Shown: piece after piece, positions 6,186-11,789 of the stretch
Layout: every line of letters begins with the position of its first letter
How positions within the stretch are numbered: position 1 is the stretch's first letter
Origin: CAZHOV01 sp964534315
GTDB taxonomy: Bacteria; Bacteroidota; Bacteroidia; Chitinophagales; Saprospiraceae
DNA: 11,789 nucleotides
NCBI GenBank assembly: GCA_964534315.1
Contig: CAZHOV010000179.1
Span: forward strand, 1 to 11,789
Direction of reading: 5' to 3'
Notes under the pieces: model-generated
The model's input: the letters and a program-made list of their open reading frames with translations, nothing else
Told to the model about the DNA's origin: nothing
Databases searched by the model: none
Position numbers and translations under genes: made by a program

Positions 6186-6746
6186 ATGGCCAAAACAGAA
6201 TCCAATATGCTACCCCTCGGCACCCTTGCTCCTGATTTTAAACTACCAGATACCGTTTCAGACAAAGCGATCAGTTTTGATGACGTATATTCAGAAAAAG
6301 GAACGGTTGTTATGTTTATTTGCAATCACTGTCCCTATGTGTTGCATGTAAACGAAGGGCTGGTTAAGCTAGCCAAAGAATACCAGGAAAAAGGCATCAG
6401 CTTTGTCGCTATCAGCTCTAATGATGTGAATAATTATCCTCAGGACGGACCCGACAAAATGAAGGCCCATGCTAAGGAAGTCGGTTATCCTTTCCCTTAT
6501 TTATACGATGAATCCCAAGAGGTGGCAAAAGCCTACGATGCTGCCTGTACTCCTGACTTCTATGTATTTGACAAAGATAAAAAGCTGGTCTACCGCGGTC
6601 AGATGGATGGTTCAAGACCCAACAGTGGCATCCCTGTGACGGGAGAAGATCTAAGAACTGCGCTGGATGCTGTTTTGGAAGGTAAACCGGTAACTGAGGT
6701 GCAGCGGCCTAGTATGGGATGCAATATTAAGTGGAAGAGGAATTAA
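6186..6746 (+). CDS. Thioredoxin-fold (AhpC/TSA-type) redox protein with CxxC
   Basis: This is a 186-residue cytoplasmic protein with no signal peptide. The fold starts with LAPDFKLPDTVSDKAISFDDV, and the redox motif is CNHCPY with C46 and C49. This is followed by the usual helix, FVAISSNDV (73-81), and a cis-Pro segment CTPDFYVFDKDKKLVYRG (121-138). It ends with SMGCNIKWK, where C179 is a fourth conserved-looking cysteine beside C121. The CxxC and the GCNIKW tail are typical of a bacterial peroxiredoxin-like/thioredoxin family protein often annotated only as 'thioredoxin family protein'. It is probably a thiol reductase or peroxidase, with electron donor unknown. I chose the ATG at 6186 (AAAAAG just upstream) over the TTG at 6138, because the latter lies in the dispersed repeat and would add a non-homologous leader. 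It is a single-gene unit, convergent with the DUF4199 gene. Confidence 0.85.
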   Translation: MAKTESNMLPLGTLAPDFKLPDTVSDKAISFDDVYSEKGTVVMFICNHCPYVLHVNEGLVKLAKEYQEKGISFVAISSNDVNNYPQDGPDKMKAHAKEVGYPFPYLYDESQEVAKAYDAACTPDFYVFDKDKKLVYRGQMDGSRPNSGIPVTGEDLRTALDAVLEGKPVTEVQRPSMGCNIKWKRN

Positions 6747-6747
6747 T

Positions 6748-6810
6748 TATGAAGTATGAAATAAGAAATATGAAATCTAAACTTTCATACTTCTTATTTC
6801 ATACTTCATA
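6748..6810. repeat. 28-bp inverted repeat built of heptamers between convergent genes
   Basis: Positions 6748-6775 pair with 6783-6810 over 28 bp with one A-C mismatch (6768:6790) and a 7-nt loop. The right side holds four CATACTT heptamers (6786-6792, 6800-6806, 6807-6813, 6814-6820), the last three in tandem and the last touching the DUF4199 stop codon. It probably ends transcription from both convergent genes, although neither side has a strong T-run. The repetitive make-up suggests a dispersed repeat family. Confidence 0.7.
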
Positions 6811-6819
6811 CTTCATACT

Positions 6820-7302
6820 TTACTTCTTAAGTATCAACGCAGACACCGCTGCAACTACCACCCCAATCAAAAAAACGGTTAAAAACATTACGCCTCCCTG
6901 GAAGAAGGGGTTCATAAATAACTCTTTATTGGCTTCGAATTGCGCAAGTTGGGCTTCACTTCCGGCATCCTTCATATTTTCGAGCGAGTAAGCCAGGAAT
7001 TCCTCTCCTTTCATCATAAATAAAAGAGCTGTAAAGATAAAAATGGCTGCAGACGGAAATAAAGCGATCAATGTTCCTATCTGAAAACCTTTTCCGAAAC
7101 TGATAGCTCCGTTTCCTTCTTTATCGCGATAGGTTTTGATCCCCAAAAAGACAAAGACCATAGCTAAACCTATAGTTACATACCCGATTATCTCTGATGT
7201 GGAATAATCCATCGAAGTGCCGATAAAGATCCAGAAAGCGGCAAAAAGAACAAAAATGACAACTGCTGAAATGATTCCGAAACGTACAATTGAATTTTTC
7301 AT
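6820..7302 (-). CDS. DUF4199 domain membrane protein
   Basis: This 160-residue protein has four predicted transmembrane helices, at about 7-27, 38-56, 75-96 and 135-157. A short basic/acidic cytoplasmic segment (KTYRDKEGNGAISFGKGFQIG, 56-76) lies between helices 2 and 3, and a longer soluble loop (97-134) between helices 3 and 4. This layout, with the conserved-looking GIKTYRD...ISFGKGFQIG block, is that of DUF4199 proteins, which are common in Bacteroidota and have no known function. The start ATG at 7302 follows a plausible promoter at 7323-7355. The upstream gene on the same strand is a membrane-bound LuxR-type regulator, 247 bp away across a tandem repeat array; a regulatory link is possible but unproven. 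Confidence 0.8.
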   Translation of the reverse strand: MKNSIVRFGIISAVVIFVLFAAFWIFIGTSMDYSTSEIIGYVTIGLAMVFVFLGIKTYRDKEGNGAISFGKGFQIGTLIALFPSAAIFIFTALLFMMKGEEFLAYSLENMKDAGSEAQLAQFEANKELFMNPFFQGGVMFLTVFLIGVVVAAVSALILKK

Positions 7303-7322
7303 AGATTGTAAAGTTTATTTTT

Positions 7323-7355
7323 TAAAAGTAAATGATTGTAATTCGTTGATGCAAA
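7323..7355 (-). promoter_or_regulatory. Candidate promoter for the DUF4199 gene
   Basis: On the minus strand TTTG (plus 7352-7355) is followed after 21 bp by TACTTTTA (plus 7323-7330), which fits TAnnTTTG except for the last base. The start would be near 7316, giving a leader of about 14 nt. This suggests the gene can be transcribed independently of the LuxR-type gene. Confidence 0.4.
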
Positions 7356-7424
7356 TAACGGAGAAGCCCTTGAAAAATGCATCATACGAAAGTACCAATC
7401 GGGGAGGATTAGTGGAATTCCCCC

Positions 7425-7520
7425 TAAAGTACTACCGACTTTAGGGCTTGTGCCCATAAAGTGCTACTGACTTTAGGGCTTGTGCCCATAAAGTACTACT
7501 GACTTTAGGGCTTGTGCCGC
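7425..7520. repeat. Three tandem 32-bp repeats, each with two internal dyads
   Basis: The copies are 7425-7456, 7457-7488 and 7489-7520 with no spacers. They differ at only four positions in total: repeat positions 7 and 12, and the last two bases of copy 3. Each unit has a stem of TAAAGT with ACTTTA around a 7-nt loop, then GGGC-TTGT-GCCC. The array fills the gap between two minus-strand genes, so it lies in the 3' region of the LuxR-type gene and upstream of the DUF4199 promoter. There is no coding potential. Confidence 0.9.
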
Positions 7521-7540
7521 TGAAGTCGATCGTACTTCAG
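7520..7540. repeat. Fourth, diverged hairpin of the tandem array
   Basis: CTGAAGT (7520-7526) pairs with ACTTCAG (7534-7540) around the 7-nt loop CGATCGT. It keeps the stem position, length and loop size of the 32-bp units. The second stem base pair changes from A-T to G-C on both arms, and the loop sequence is different. It lies 9 bp from the LuxR-type gene stop codon and may act as that gene's 3' structure. Confidence 0.65.
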
Positions 7541-7549
7541 CAAAAGCTT

Positions 7550-7978
7550 CTATAAATCGATCAAATTTAGCTCTTTAGCTTTTGATACCGCTTGTGTCCG
7601 GCGTTTAGCATCTAACTTGCCTAGCAGATTGGAAACATGGGTCTTTACCGTGCTTTCGGAAATAAAGAGTGTATTGGCAATTTCTTTATTGGAAAGACCT
7701 CTGGCGAGATGTTGCAATACTTCGTATTCCCTGTCGCTTATGCCAAGTGCTTTAACTTTGTCGAGGTCTAAATTTGCGGTTGATGCAACTTCAGATGGAT
7801 TATTTTTTAAGAATAAATACCTGCTGACGACTACTCCAAACCCCACCAAAAGTACTATCCAAATTCCCAGCATCACCTCATTGGAAGGCCCCAGCACAAA
7901 GAGGGAGTATTTGCCCAATTGGGTCAGTAAGAGAAGGACAACAGCCAGTATTCCGAAAGTGATAATGATCCGCTTCAT
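7550..7978 (-). CDS. Membrane-anchored LuxR-family transcriptional regulator
   Basis: This is a 142-residue protein with two hydrophobic helices (about 4-21 and 36-56) followed by a LuxR/GerE-type helix-turn-helix domain (about 79-140). The DNA-binding region has the family pattern: ISDREYEVLQHLARGLSNKEIANTLFISESTVKTHVSNLLGKL, with S81/R83/E84 at the start of the first helix and VKTHVSNL as the recognition helix. There is no receiver domain. The DNA-binding part is tethered to the inner membrane by a short linker (57-78). Such two-helix LuxR proteins occur in Bacteroidota; their ligand and targets are not known. The ATG at 7978 starts a short hydrophobic leader. It is divergent from the ABC transporter operon across 126 bp, so one of these may regulate the other, and it is upstream of the DUF4199 gene on the same strand. 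Confidence 0.83.
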   Translation of the reverse strand: MKRIIITFGILAVVLLLLTQLGKYSLFVLGPSNEVMLGIWIVLLVGFGVVVSRYLFLKNNPSEVASTANLDLDKVKALGISDREYEVLQHLARGLSNKEIANTLFISESTVKTHVSNLLGKLDAKRRTQAVSKAKELNLIDL

Positions 7979-8091
7979 TAGAAGATTTGAATTGAGGTTC
8001 TAATTTACAAAAAAACCTTTTTTATTAGGAGCGGGTTAAAGTAATGGATGGGATTTCCCCAACGTTTTTACCTCTAATCTCTTTATTCCAT

Positions 8092-8099
8092 TATCTTTG
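8092..8099 (+). promoter_or_regulatory. Consensus -7 box placed for a leaderless transcript (ABC operon)
   Basis: TATCTTTG is an exact TAnnTTTG match and ends 5 bp before the ATG at 8105, so the expected start is at or next to the ATG. There is no Shine-Dalgarno. A T-run at 8065-8069 lies about 22 bp upstream as a weak -33. Confidence 0.6.
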
Positions 8100-8104
8100 T
8101 ACGC

Positions 8105-8761
8105 ATGTTACAAACGACTAATTTAGTTTATTCTTACGACGGCAAAACCACGCTACACTTTCCGGATGTCAATTGTGCAAAAGGAGAGCAGTGGCTGTTA
8201 TTGGGGCAATCGGGAAGTGGAAAAACCACGTTGCTACACCTGCTAGCAGGGCTGATGCGCCCCAACCAGGGAAGTGTTCAAATAGCAGGTACTGACCTGA
8301 GTACGCTTTCGAATACGAAACTTGACCACTTCAGAGGGAAGCATATTGGTATTGTTTTCCAGCGGTCTCACTTCATTAAGTCGCTGAATGTAGAGGATAA
8401 TCTGTTGGTAGCTCAGCACTTAGGAGGGGTGAAGCCATCAATAGAAAGAGCGCATGAATTGTTCGACCGCCTCCGTATTGCTTACAAAGCTCACGCTAAA
8501 ACGGATAATCTGAGCCAGGGAGAGCAGCAGCGTCTGGCCATTGCCCGAGCGTTGATCAATAAGCCGGATATTATCCTGGCTGATGAACCCACATCCGCCC
8601 TGGATGATCACAACTGCGAAGAGGTGCTTAGCTTATTGGAAGAACAAGCTTCCATGGAAGGAGCAACGCTGCTCATTGTAACGCATGACGGGCGGTTGAA
8701 AAGTGAGTTTGAACATCAAATCCTTTTGGAACATCAAAACCAATCCAACCAGAAATCTTAG
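8105..8761 (+). CDS. ABC transporter ATP-binding protein (LolD/MacB-like)
   Basis: This is a 218-residue nucleotide-binding subunit with all motifs intact: Walker A GQSGSGKTT (34-42), Q-loop at Q86 (VFQRSH), signature LSQGE (136-140), Walker B IILADE (156-161) with catalytic E161, D-loop SALD, and H-loop H194 (IVTHD). Size and motif spacing fit the LolD/MacB/FtsE type that pairs with FtsX-like permeases and works by mechanotransmission rather than by moving a substrate through the membrane. The permease gene starts 3 bp after the stop, so the two are translationally linked. An exact -7 box just upstream suggests a leaderless mRNA. The exact cargo cannot be read from this subunit. The downstream exported CxxC protein and the His-rich permease loop suggest an envelope task, perhaps related to metals. 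Confidence 0.93.
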   Translation: MLQTTNLVYSYDGKTTLHFPDVNCAKGEQWLLLGQSGSGKTTLLHLLAGLMRPNQGSVQIAGTDLSTLSNTKLDHFRGKHIGIVFQRSHFIKSLNVEDNLLVAQHLGGVKPSIERAHELFDRLRIAYKAHAKTDNLSQGEQQRLAIARALINKPDIILADEPTSALDDHNCEEVLSLLEEQASMEGATLLIVTHDGRLKSEFEHQILLEHQNQSNQKS

Positions 8762-8764
8762 GGT

Positions 8765-10033
8765 ATGAATCTATTGAAATTAAGCTGGAAAAATCTTACC
8801 AATAAACCGCTTTCTCTTGCCCTAAGCCTGATCTTGTTTTCGCTTGGGGTAGGCCTGATTTCCTTGCTGTGGCTACTCAATACTCAGCTAGACGAGAAAT
8901 TTGAAAAAAATCTGGCTAATATTGATATTGTTTTAGGGGCAAAGGGAAGCCCATTACAATTGATCCTTTGCAATATCTATCATGTTGATAATCCAACCGG
9001 AAATATTCCTTTGAAAGAAGCGCGTCCTTTTCTCAACCCTAAACACCCTTTGATTGAATTATCGGTTCCGCTCTCTTTAGGAGATAGTTACAAAGCGCAT
9101 CGTATTGTAGGTACAACACACGACTACCCCACCAAAATCTACCCTATGGAATTGGCGGAAGGCAGATTGTGGGAAGAAGATCTAGAAGTAACCATAGGAG
9201 CGTTGGTAGCGGAGCGTTTGGGCTTAAAGATCGGCGATCAGTTTTTTAGCTCTCATGGATTGAATGATGATGACATAATGATTCATGATGAAGTGGATGC
9301 TTTTAAGGTAGTTGGCATTTTTAAACCTAATGGTGCTGTAATCGATCAATTGATTCTGACCAATACTCAAAGTATCTGGTATGTGCATGAGCATGAAGGA
9401 GGAGAAGGTAACCATCATGAAGAGGATACAACAGCAAATGATATTCCGCATTACACCAATGAATCGTTGCTTAACGAGATGGATCAGGATATTACGTCCA
9501 TGCTTATACGTTTTAAGAATAAAAAGAGCATTCCCGCTCTGAATTTTCCGAGGAATATTAATGAAAACACCAATATGCAGGCAGCTTCTCCGGCTTATCA
9601 GCGTGCCCGGTTGACGATGATGATGGGAGCCGGCGAGAAGGCACTGCGGGCACTGGCGATCGTTATTGTGGTTGTTTCAGGCTTGAGTATTTTTATTGCT
9701 TTATTTAATTCGCTGAAAGATCGTAAGTACGAGTTAGCGCTCATGCGGGTGATGGGGTCTTCCAGGGGTTATTTGTTTATGTTGATCATTGTAGAAGGAC
9801 TGATCATTGCATTTTTAGGGTTTTTGATTGGTTTGTTGATCGGCCATATCGGAATGGAGGTACTGTCATATGTAATGGAAGATTCCTACCGGTATAGTTT
9901 TACGGGGTGGACCTTTTTACCAAGGGAGCTTTTATTGCTGGCAGGGGCATTAGTCATTGGGTTCATTGCGGCGGTATTGCCGGCCTTACAGGCTTACCGC
10001 ACGGATATTTCCAGGACTTTAACAGATAATTAA
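8765..10033 (+). CDS. ABC transporter permease, MacB/FtsX type, with His-rich extracytoplasmic loop
   Basis: This 422-residue permease has the MacB/LolCE topology: helix 1 at about 17-38, a large extracytoplasmic MacB_PCD domain (39-290), then the FtsX domain with helices at about 295-316, 338-365 and 388-408. The coupling segment DRKYELALMRVMGSSRGY (319-336) follows helix 2, as in MacB-type permeases. The extracytoplasmic domain contains an acidic and His-rich patch at 207-230 (H208, H210, H217, H218, H229 with several Glu/Asp), next to a second run NDDDIMIHDEVDAF (167-180). This could bind divalent metal. The family is involved in lipoprotein sorting, macrolide or peptide efflux, or envelope signalling. 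Linked ABC ATPase/permease/DUF3299 genes are known in Proteobacteria, some in zinc-responsive clusters. That comparison is from memory and the metal role here is inference. It follows the ATPase gene by 3 bp and precedes the exported CxxC gene by 89 bp. Confidence 0.88.
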   Translation: MNLLKLSWKNLTNKPLSLALSLILFSLGVGLISLLWLLNTQLDEKFEKNLANIDIVLGAKGSPLQLILCNIYHVDNPTGNIPLKEARPFLNPKHPLIELSVPLSLGDSYKAHRIVGTTHDYPTKIYPMELAEGRLWEEDLEVTIGALVAERLGLKIGDQFFSSHGLNDDDIMIHDEVDAFKVVGIFKPNGAVIDQLILTNTQSIWYVHEHEGGEGNHHEEDTTANDIPHYTNESLLNEMDQDITSMLIRFKNKKSIPALNFPRNINENTNMQAASPAYQRARLTMMMGAGEKALRALAIVIVVVSGLSIFIALFNSLKDRKYELALMRVMGSSRGYLFMLIIVEGLIIAFLGFLIGLLIGHIGMEVLSYVMEDSYRYSFTGWTFLPRELLLLAGALVIGFIAAVLPALQAYRTDISRTLTDN

Positions 10034-10122
10034 ATGAACTAAGTGGTATTATTTCGTTGTATAAGCACATCAATAATGAGAGGACCAACCAATTAACGTA
10101 AACGTCAAACACAATCAATTAT

Positions 10123-10572
10123 ATGAAAAAGATCATTTTTGCCTTCTTAACTGCCGGTTTCATTCTTTCTGTTTTCTCCATCGAAGCACAGGCGCAGAAT
10201 TCTAACATCTGGAAAACCCTTTCTAAGATTACTTTCAAAAAAGAGTACGATGAGTTATTAGGGTTTAAGGTAGATGTACCGGTGTTCAGCCCTGATGTAA
10301 AGAAGTTGGAAGGAAAAGAAGTTGTCGTAAAAGGATATATCATCCCCGTTGAGGGGTATAAAAGCCACAAGGAGTTTATCTTTTCTGCTTACCCCTATAA
10401 CATGTGTTACTTCTGTGGAGGTGCCGGCCCGGAGACGGTTATGGAAGTTTTTGCATTGCAGCCTATCAAGTACACGGCTGAGCCCATTGAAATAAAGGGC
10501 CGCCTTCAACTGAATGATAATGACATAAATCGCCTGATCTACGCTTTGGTGGATGTAGAAAGAGTGGATTAA
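10123..10572 (+). CDS. Small exported protein with CxxC, DUF3299-like
   Basis: This 149-residue protein has a clear signal peptide (MKKIIFAFLTAGFILSVFSIEAQAQ, cleavage near A24/Q25). The mature part of about 125 residues starts with IWKTLSKITFKKEYDE and has an OB-like beta pattern: LEGKEVVVKGYIIPVEG (62-78), FIFSAYPYNMCYFCGGAGPETVMEVF (85-110), PIEIKGRLQLNDND (121-134). The motif CYFC (C95, C98) followed by GGAGPE resembles the cysteine-containing stretch of DUF3299/COG3495 proteins, which are found beside similar ABC pairs. It may bind a metal or undergo thiol chemistry. The position 89 bp after the permease, with no clear terminator between them, suggests it belongs to the same operon. The gap also contains no convincing -7 box. 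Function is unknown; the DUF3299 link is based on motif resemblance and context. Confidence 0.75.
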   Translation: MKKIIFAFLTAGFILSVFSIEAQAQNSNIWKTLSKITFKKEYDELLGFKVDVPVFSPDVKKLEGKEVVVKGYIIPVEGYKSHKEFIFSAYPYNMCYFCGGAGPETVMEVFALQPIKYTAEPIEIKGRLQLNDNDINRLIYALVDVERVD

Positions 10573-10662
10573 GTTTTGTTAAGGAACAGGGAATAAGGTG
10601 CAATTTTTTCTTAACCTCCAGGAGCTAAGGCCTAATTCCTGTCTTCCAGATTTCCCATTTTC
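10573..10662. other. Convergent intergenic region with weak hairpins
   Basis: These 90 bp separate the convergent exported-CxxC and pirin genes. GTTAAG (10577-10582) can pair with CTTAAC around 10611-10616 across a loop ending in a T6 run. An imperfect CAGGGAATAAGG/CCTAATTCCTG pairing is also possible. No strong terminator is visible for either gene. Confidence 0.3.
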
Positions 10663-11532
10663 TCAAGACTCCGTATACACCCCCATTTTACCCTTTTGGT
10701 AATCGCGCATTGCTTCCAGAATTTCCGTTTGGGTATTCATCACAAAGGGACCGTACTGAGCGAGGGGCTCATTAATCGGTTGACCGGATAAGATTAACAA
10801 GCGGCTGTCTTCGAGAGCTTCAATATCTATCCCTTCTCCTTGTTGGCCTAATTGTGCCAGATGTTCAGCTGGTACTTCATGACCTTTAGCCAATTTTATT
10901 TTTCCATTAACTACATAAATGGCGGCATTGTGCTCACGTGCTATGTCCAGGAACAGATTTCCCGATGTTTTGAAGTCGGCTATGATGGCGACGATTGGCG
11001 TGAATGTTTTCGCGATCCCTTTTTGGCCATCGAACTCACCGGCAACTAGCTTGAGCTTGATCTTATCATCGTCTTTTTCGATTAATGGAATATCTTTTGA
11101 TTTAATATCCTGATATCCGGCAGGTACCATTTTATCTTCTTTCCTCAAGTTTACCCAAAGCTGAATACCTTCCATCGTTCCTCCATGATCCAGGAAATCT
11201 TTAGAAGCACGTTCGCTATGAATAATTCCTCTTCCTGCGGTCATCCATTGTACATCACCGGAAGATAAGATGCCCTGGTTACCGAGGGAGTCTTTATGAT
11301 GGATACCTCCACTAAATAAGAAGGTGACCGGCTCAAAACCGCGATGCGGGTGTGGCCCAACATCCAATGGGTCTGTTCCGGGCTCCACTTTTGTAGGGCC
11401 AAAGTGGTGCAATAAAAGGAAAGGGCTAATCTGTCGCACTCCCGAAACAGGCAAAGGCTGCTTAACCAACGTTTTTCCCATTTGCAGCGGTTCACTTTTT
11501 ATGATGCGTTCTACAGATCTATTTTCTTTCAT
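10663..11532 (-). CDS. Pirin family protein
   Basis: This is a 289-residue bicupin of the pirin family. The metal-binding N-terminal cupin is intact: GPHPHRGFEPVTFLFSGG (59-76) supplies H61 and H63, and GRGIIHSERAS (100-110) supplies H105 and E107, the usual His3-Glu set with near-identical spacing to other pirins. GTMEGIQLWVNLRKEDKMVPAGYQDI (118-143) is also characteristic. The C-terminal cupin (about 180-270) includes IYVVNGKIKLA and LLILSGQPINEPLAQYGPFVMNT. Pirins bind iron; some show quercetinase-like dioxygenase activity or regulatory roles, but no specific role can be read here. I chose the ATG at 11532 over the TTG at 11562, because homology begins shortly after it and the extra ten residues look non-homologous. 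It is transcribed alone, convergent with the ABC operon. A 61-bp repeat sits 197 bp upstream. Confidence 0.93.
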   Translation of the reverse strand: MKENRSVERIIKSEPLQMGKTLVKQPLPVSGVRQISPFLLLHHFGPTKVEPGTDPLDVGPHPHRGFEPVTFLFSGGIHHKDSLGNQGILSSGDVQWMTAGRGIIHSERASKDFLDHGGTMEGIQLWVNLRKEDKMVPAGYQDIKSKDIPLIEKDDDKIKLKLVAGEFDGQKGIAKTFTPIVAIIADFKTSGNLFLDIAREHNAAIYVVNGKIKLAKGHEVPAEHLAQLGQQGEGIDIEALEDSRLLILSGQPINEPLAQYGPFVMNTQTEILEAMRDYQKGKMGVYTES

Positions 11533-11789
11533 GACATTGATGAATGAATGATTAACAAACAAACAAGAAAAAAGAGATTTGGTTATTGGATTGGCTTAAA
11601 ATATTTAACACATTCTTAGGGTTTTCTGCCAGTTTGTCTAGTTTTAAAGAAAAGCCCTGTCAATAGATTAGTTGTTTGATAGGGAAATGAGGGTGGCACG
11701 AATTTTAATAAGAAAGAATAGCGATCAGCTAAGAGGCAAATCAAAATTGCTTGTATAATAATTTGTTCGAATGAAATGGACTGAATAAT
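11533..11789. other. Upstream region of the pirin gene, no gene
   Basis: I find no ORF with protein-like features in these 257 bases. The region contains an 8-bp stem with one G-T wobble (11655-11662 with 11677-11684, 14-nt loop) and, at its right end, copy B of the 61-bp repeat. No exact TAnnTTTG box stands close to the pirin ATG. Confidence 0.5.
11729..11789 (-). repeat. 61-bp dispersed repeat, copy B, running to the window end
   Basis: Its reverse complement matches 6093-6153 at 58 of 61 positions. The match reaches the last base of the window, so the true repeat may be longer. It is oriented toward the pirin gene on the minus strand, as copy A is oriented toward the thioredoxin-fold gene on the plus strand. 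The two copies therefore face each other across about 5.6 kb. Confidence 0.75.

Noticed and set aside
6731..6991. Small plus-strand ORF overlapping the end of the thioredoxin-fold gene
   Set aside because: Its translation comes from the heptamer hairpin and the antisense of the DUF4199 gene; it has no independent support.
7425..7520. Possible CRISPR array
   Set aside because: The 32-bp units are directly adjacent with no spacers, and there are no cas genes.
6093..11789. 5.6-kb composite transposon bounded by inverted repeats
   Set aside because: There is no transposase or integrase between the copies, and the enclosed genes look like ordinary chromosomal genes; kept only as a repeat or shared-promoter finding.

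Overview
The window looks like chromosomal DNA from a member of the Bacteroidota. Two secreted proteins end in type IX secretion (T9SS) C-terminal sorting domains. There is a DUF4199 membrane protein, and several upstream regions carry the Bacteroidota -7 box TAnnTTTG instead of a sigma70-type -10. Intergenic DNA is AT-rich and Shine-Dalgarno sequences are weak or absent. The gene mix recalls Saprospiria or related marine gliding bacteria, but that placement is only an inference. I see no phage, transposase, CRISPR, tRNA or rRNA.

Layout. Positions 1-1389 hold a terminator-like hairpin and an integral-membrane di-iron hydroxylase resembling alkylglycerol monooxygenase (+). Positions 1390-1727 are a gene-free convergent region packed with nested palindromes. 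Positions 1728-2498 (-) encode an aspartyl/asparaginyl beta-hydroxylase-type oxygenase with a good promoter. Positions 2643-3692 (+) encode a choice-of-anchor/cleaved-adhesin type T9SS cargo protein whose signal peptide is readable but whose start codon appears damaged. Positions 3773-5936 (+) are a likely two-gene unit: an exported cyanophycinase-like S51 peptidase with a T9SS tail, then a VanY-type D-Ala-D-Ala peptidase lipoprotein. Positions 6186-6746 (+) encode a CxxC thioredoxin/AhpC-TSA fold protein. Positions 6820-7978 (-) encode a DUF4199 membrane protein and a two-helix membrane-anchored LuxR-type regulator, separated by a 32-bp tandem repeat array. Positions 8105-10572 (+) encode an ABC ATPase, a MacB/FtsX-type permease with a His-rich extracytoplasmic loop, and a small exported CxxC protein resembling DUF3299. 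Positions 10663-11532 (-) encode a pirin.

How the genes relate. The ATPase and permease are 3 bp apart and form one transporter. The following exported CxxC protein is probably its partner, and the His-rich loop makes a metal-related role possible. The S51 peptidase and the D,D-peptidase are both extracytoplasmic and 16 bp apart, which suggests co-expressed degradation of unusual peptides at the envelope. The other genes look like independent units.

The least ordinary parts are non-coding: (1) a 309-bp nested inverted-repeat structure at 1392-1700; (2) a 61-bp sequence present twice in inverted orientation (6093-6153 and the last 61 bases), each upstream of a gene; (3) three perfect-period 32-bp repeats at 7425-7520, plus a fourth hairpin that keeps the stem by a paired base change; and (4) -7 boxes placed so close to ATG codons that the mRNAs would be leaderless.
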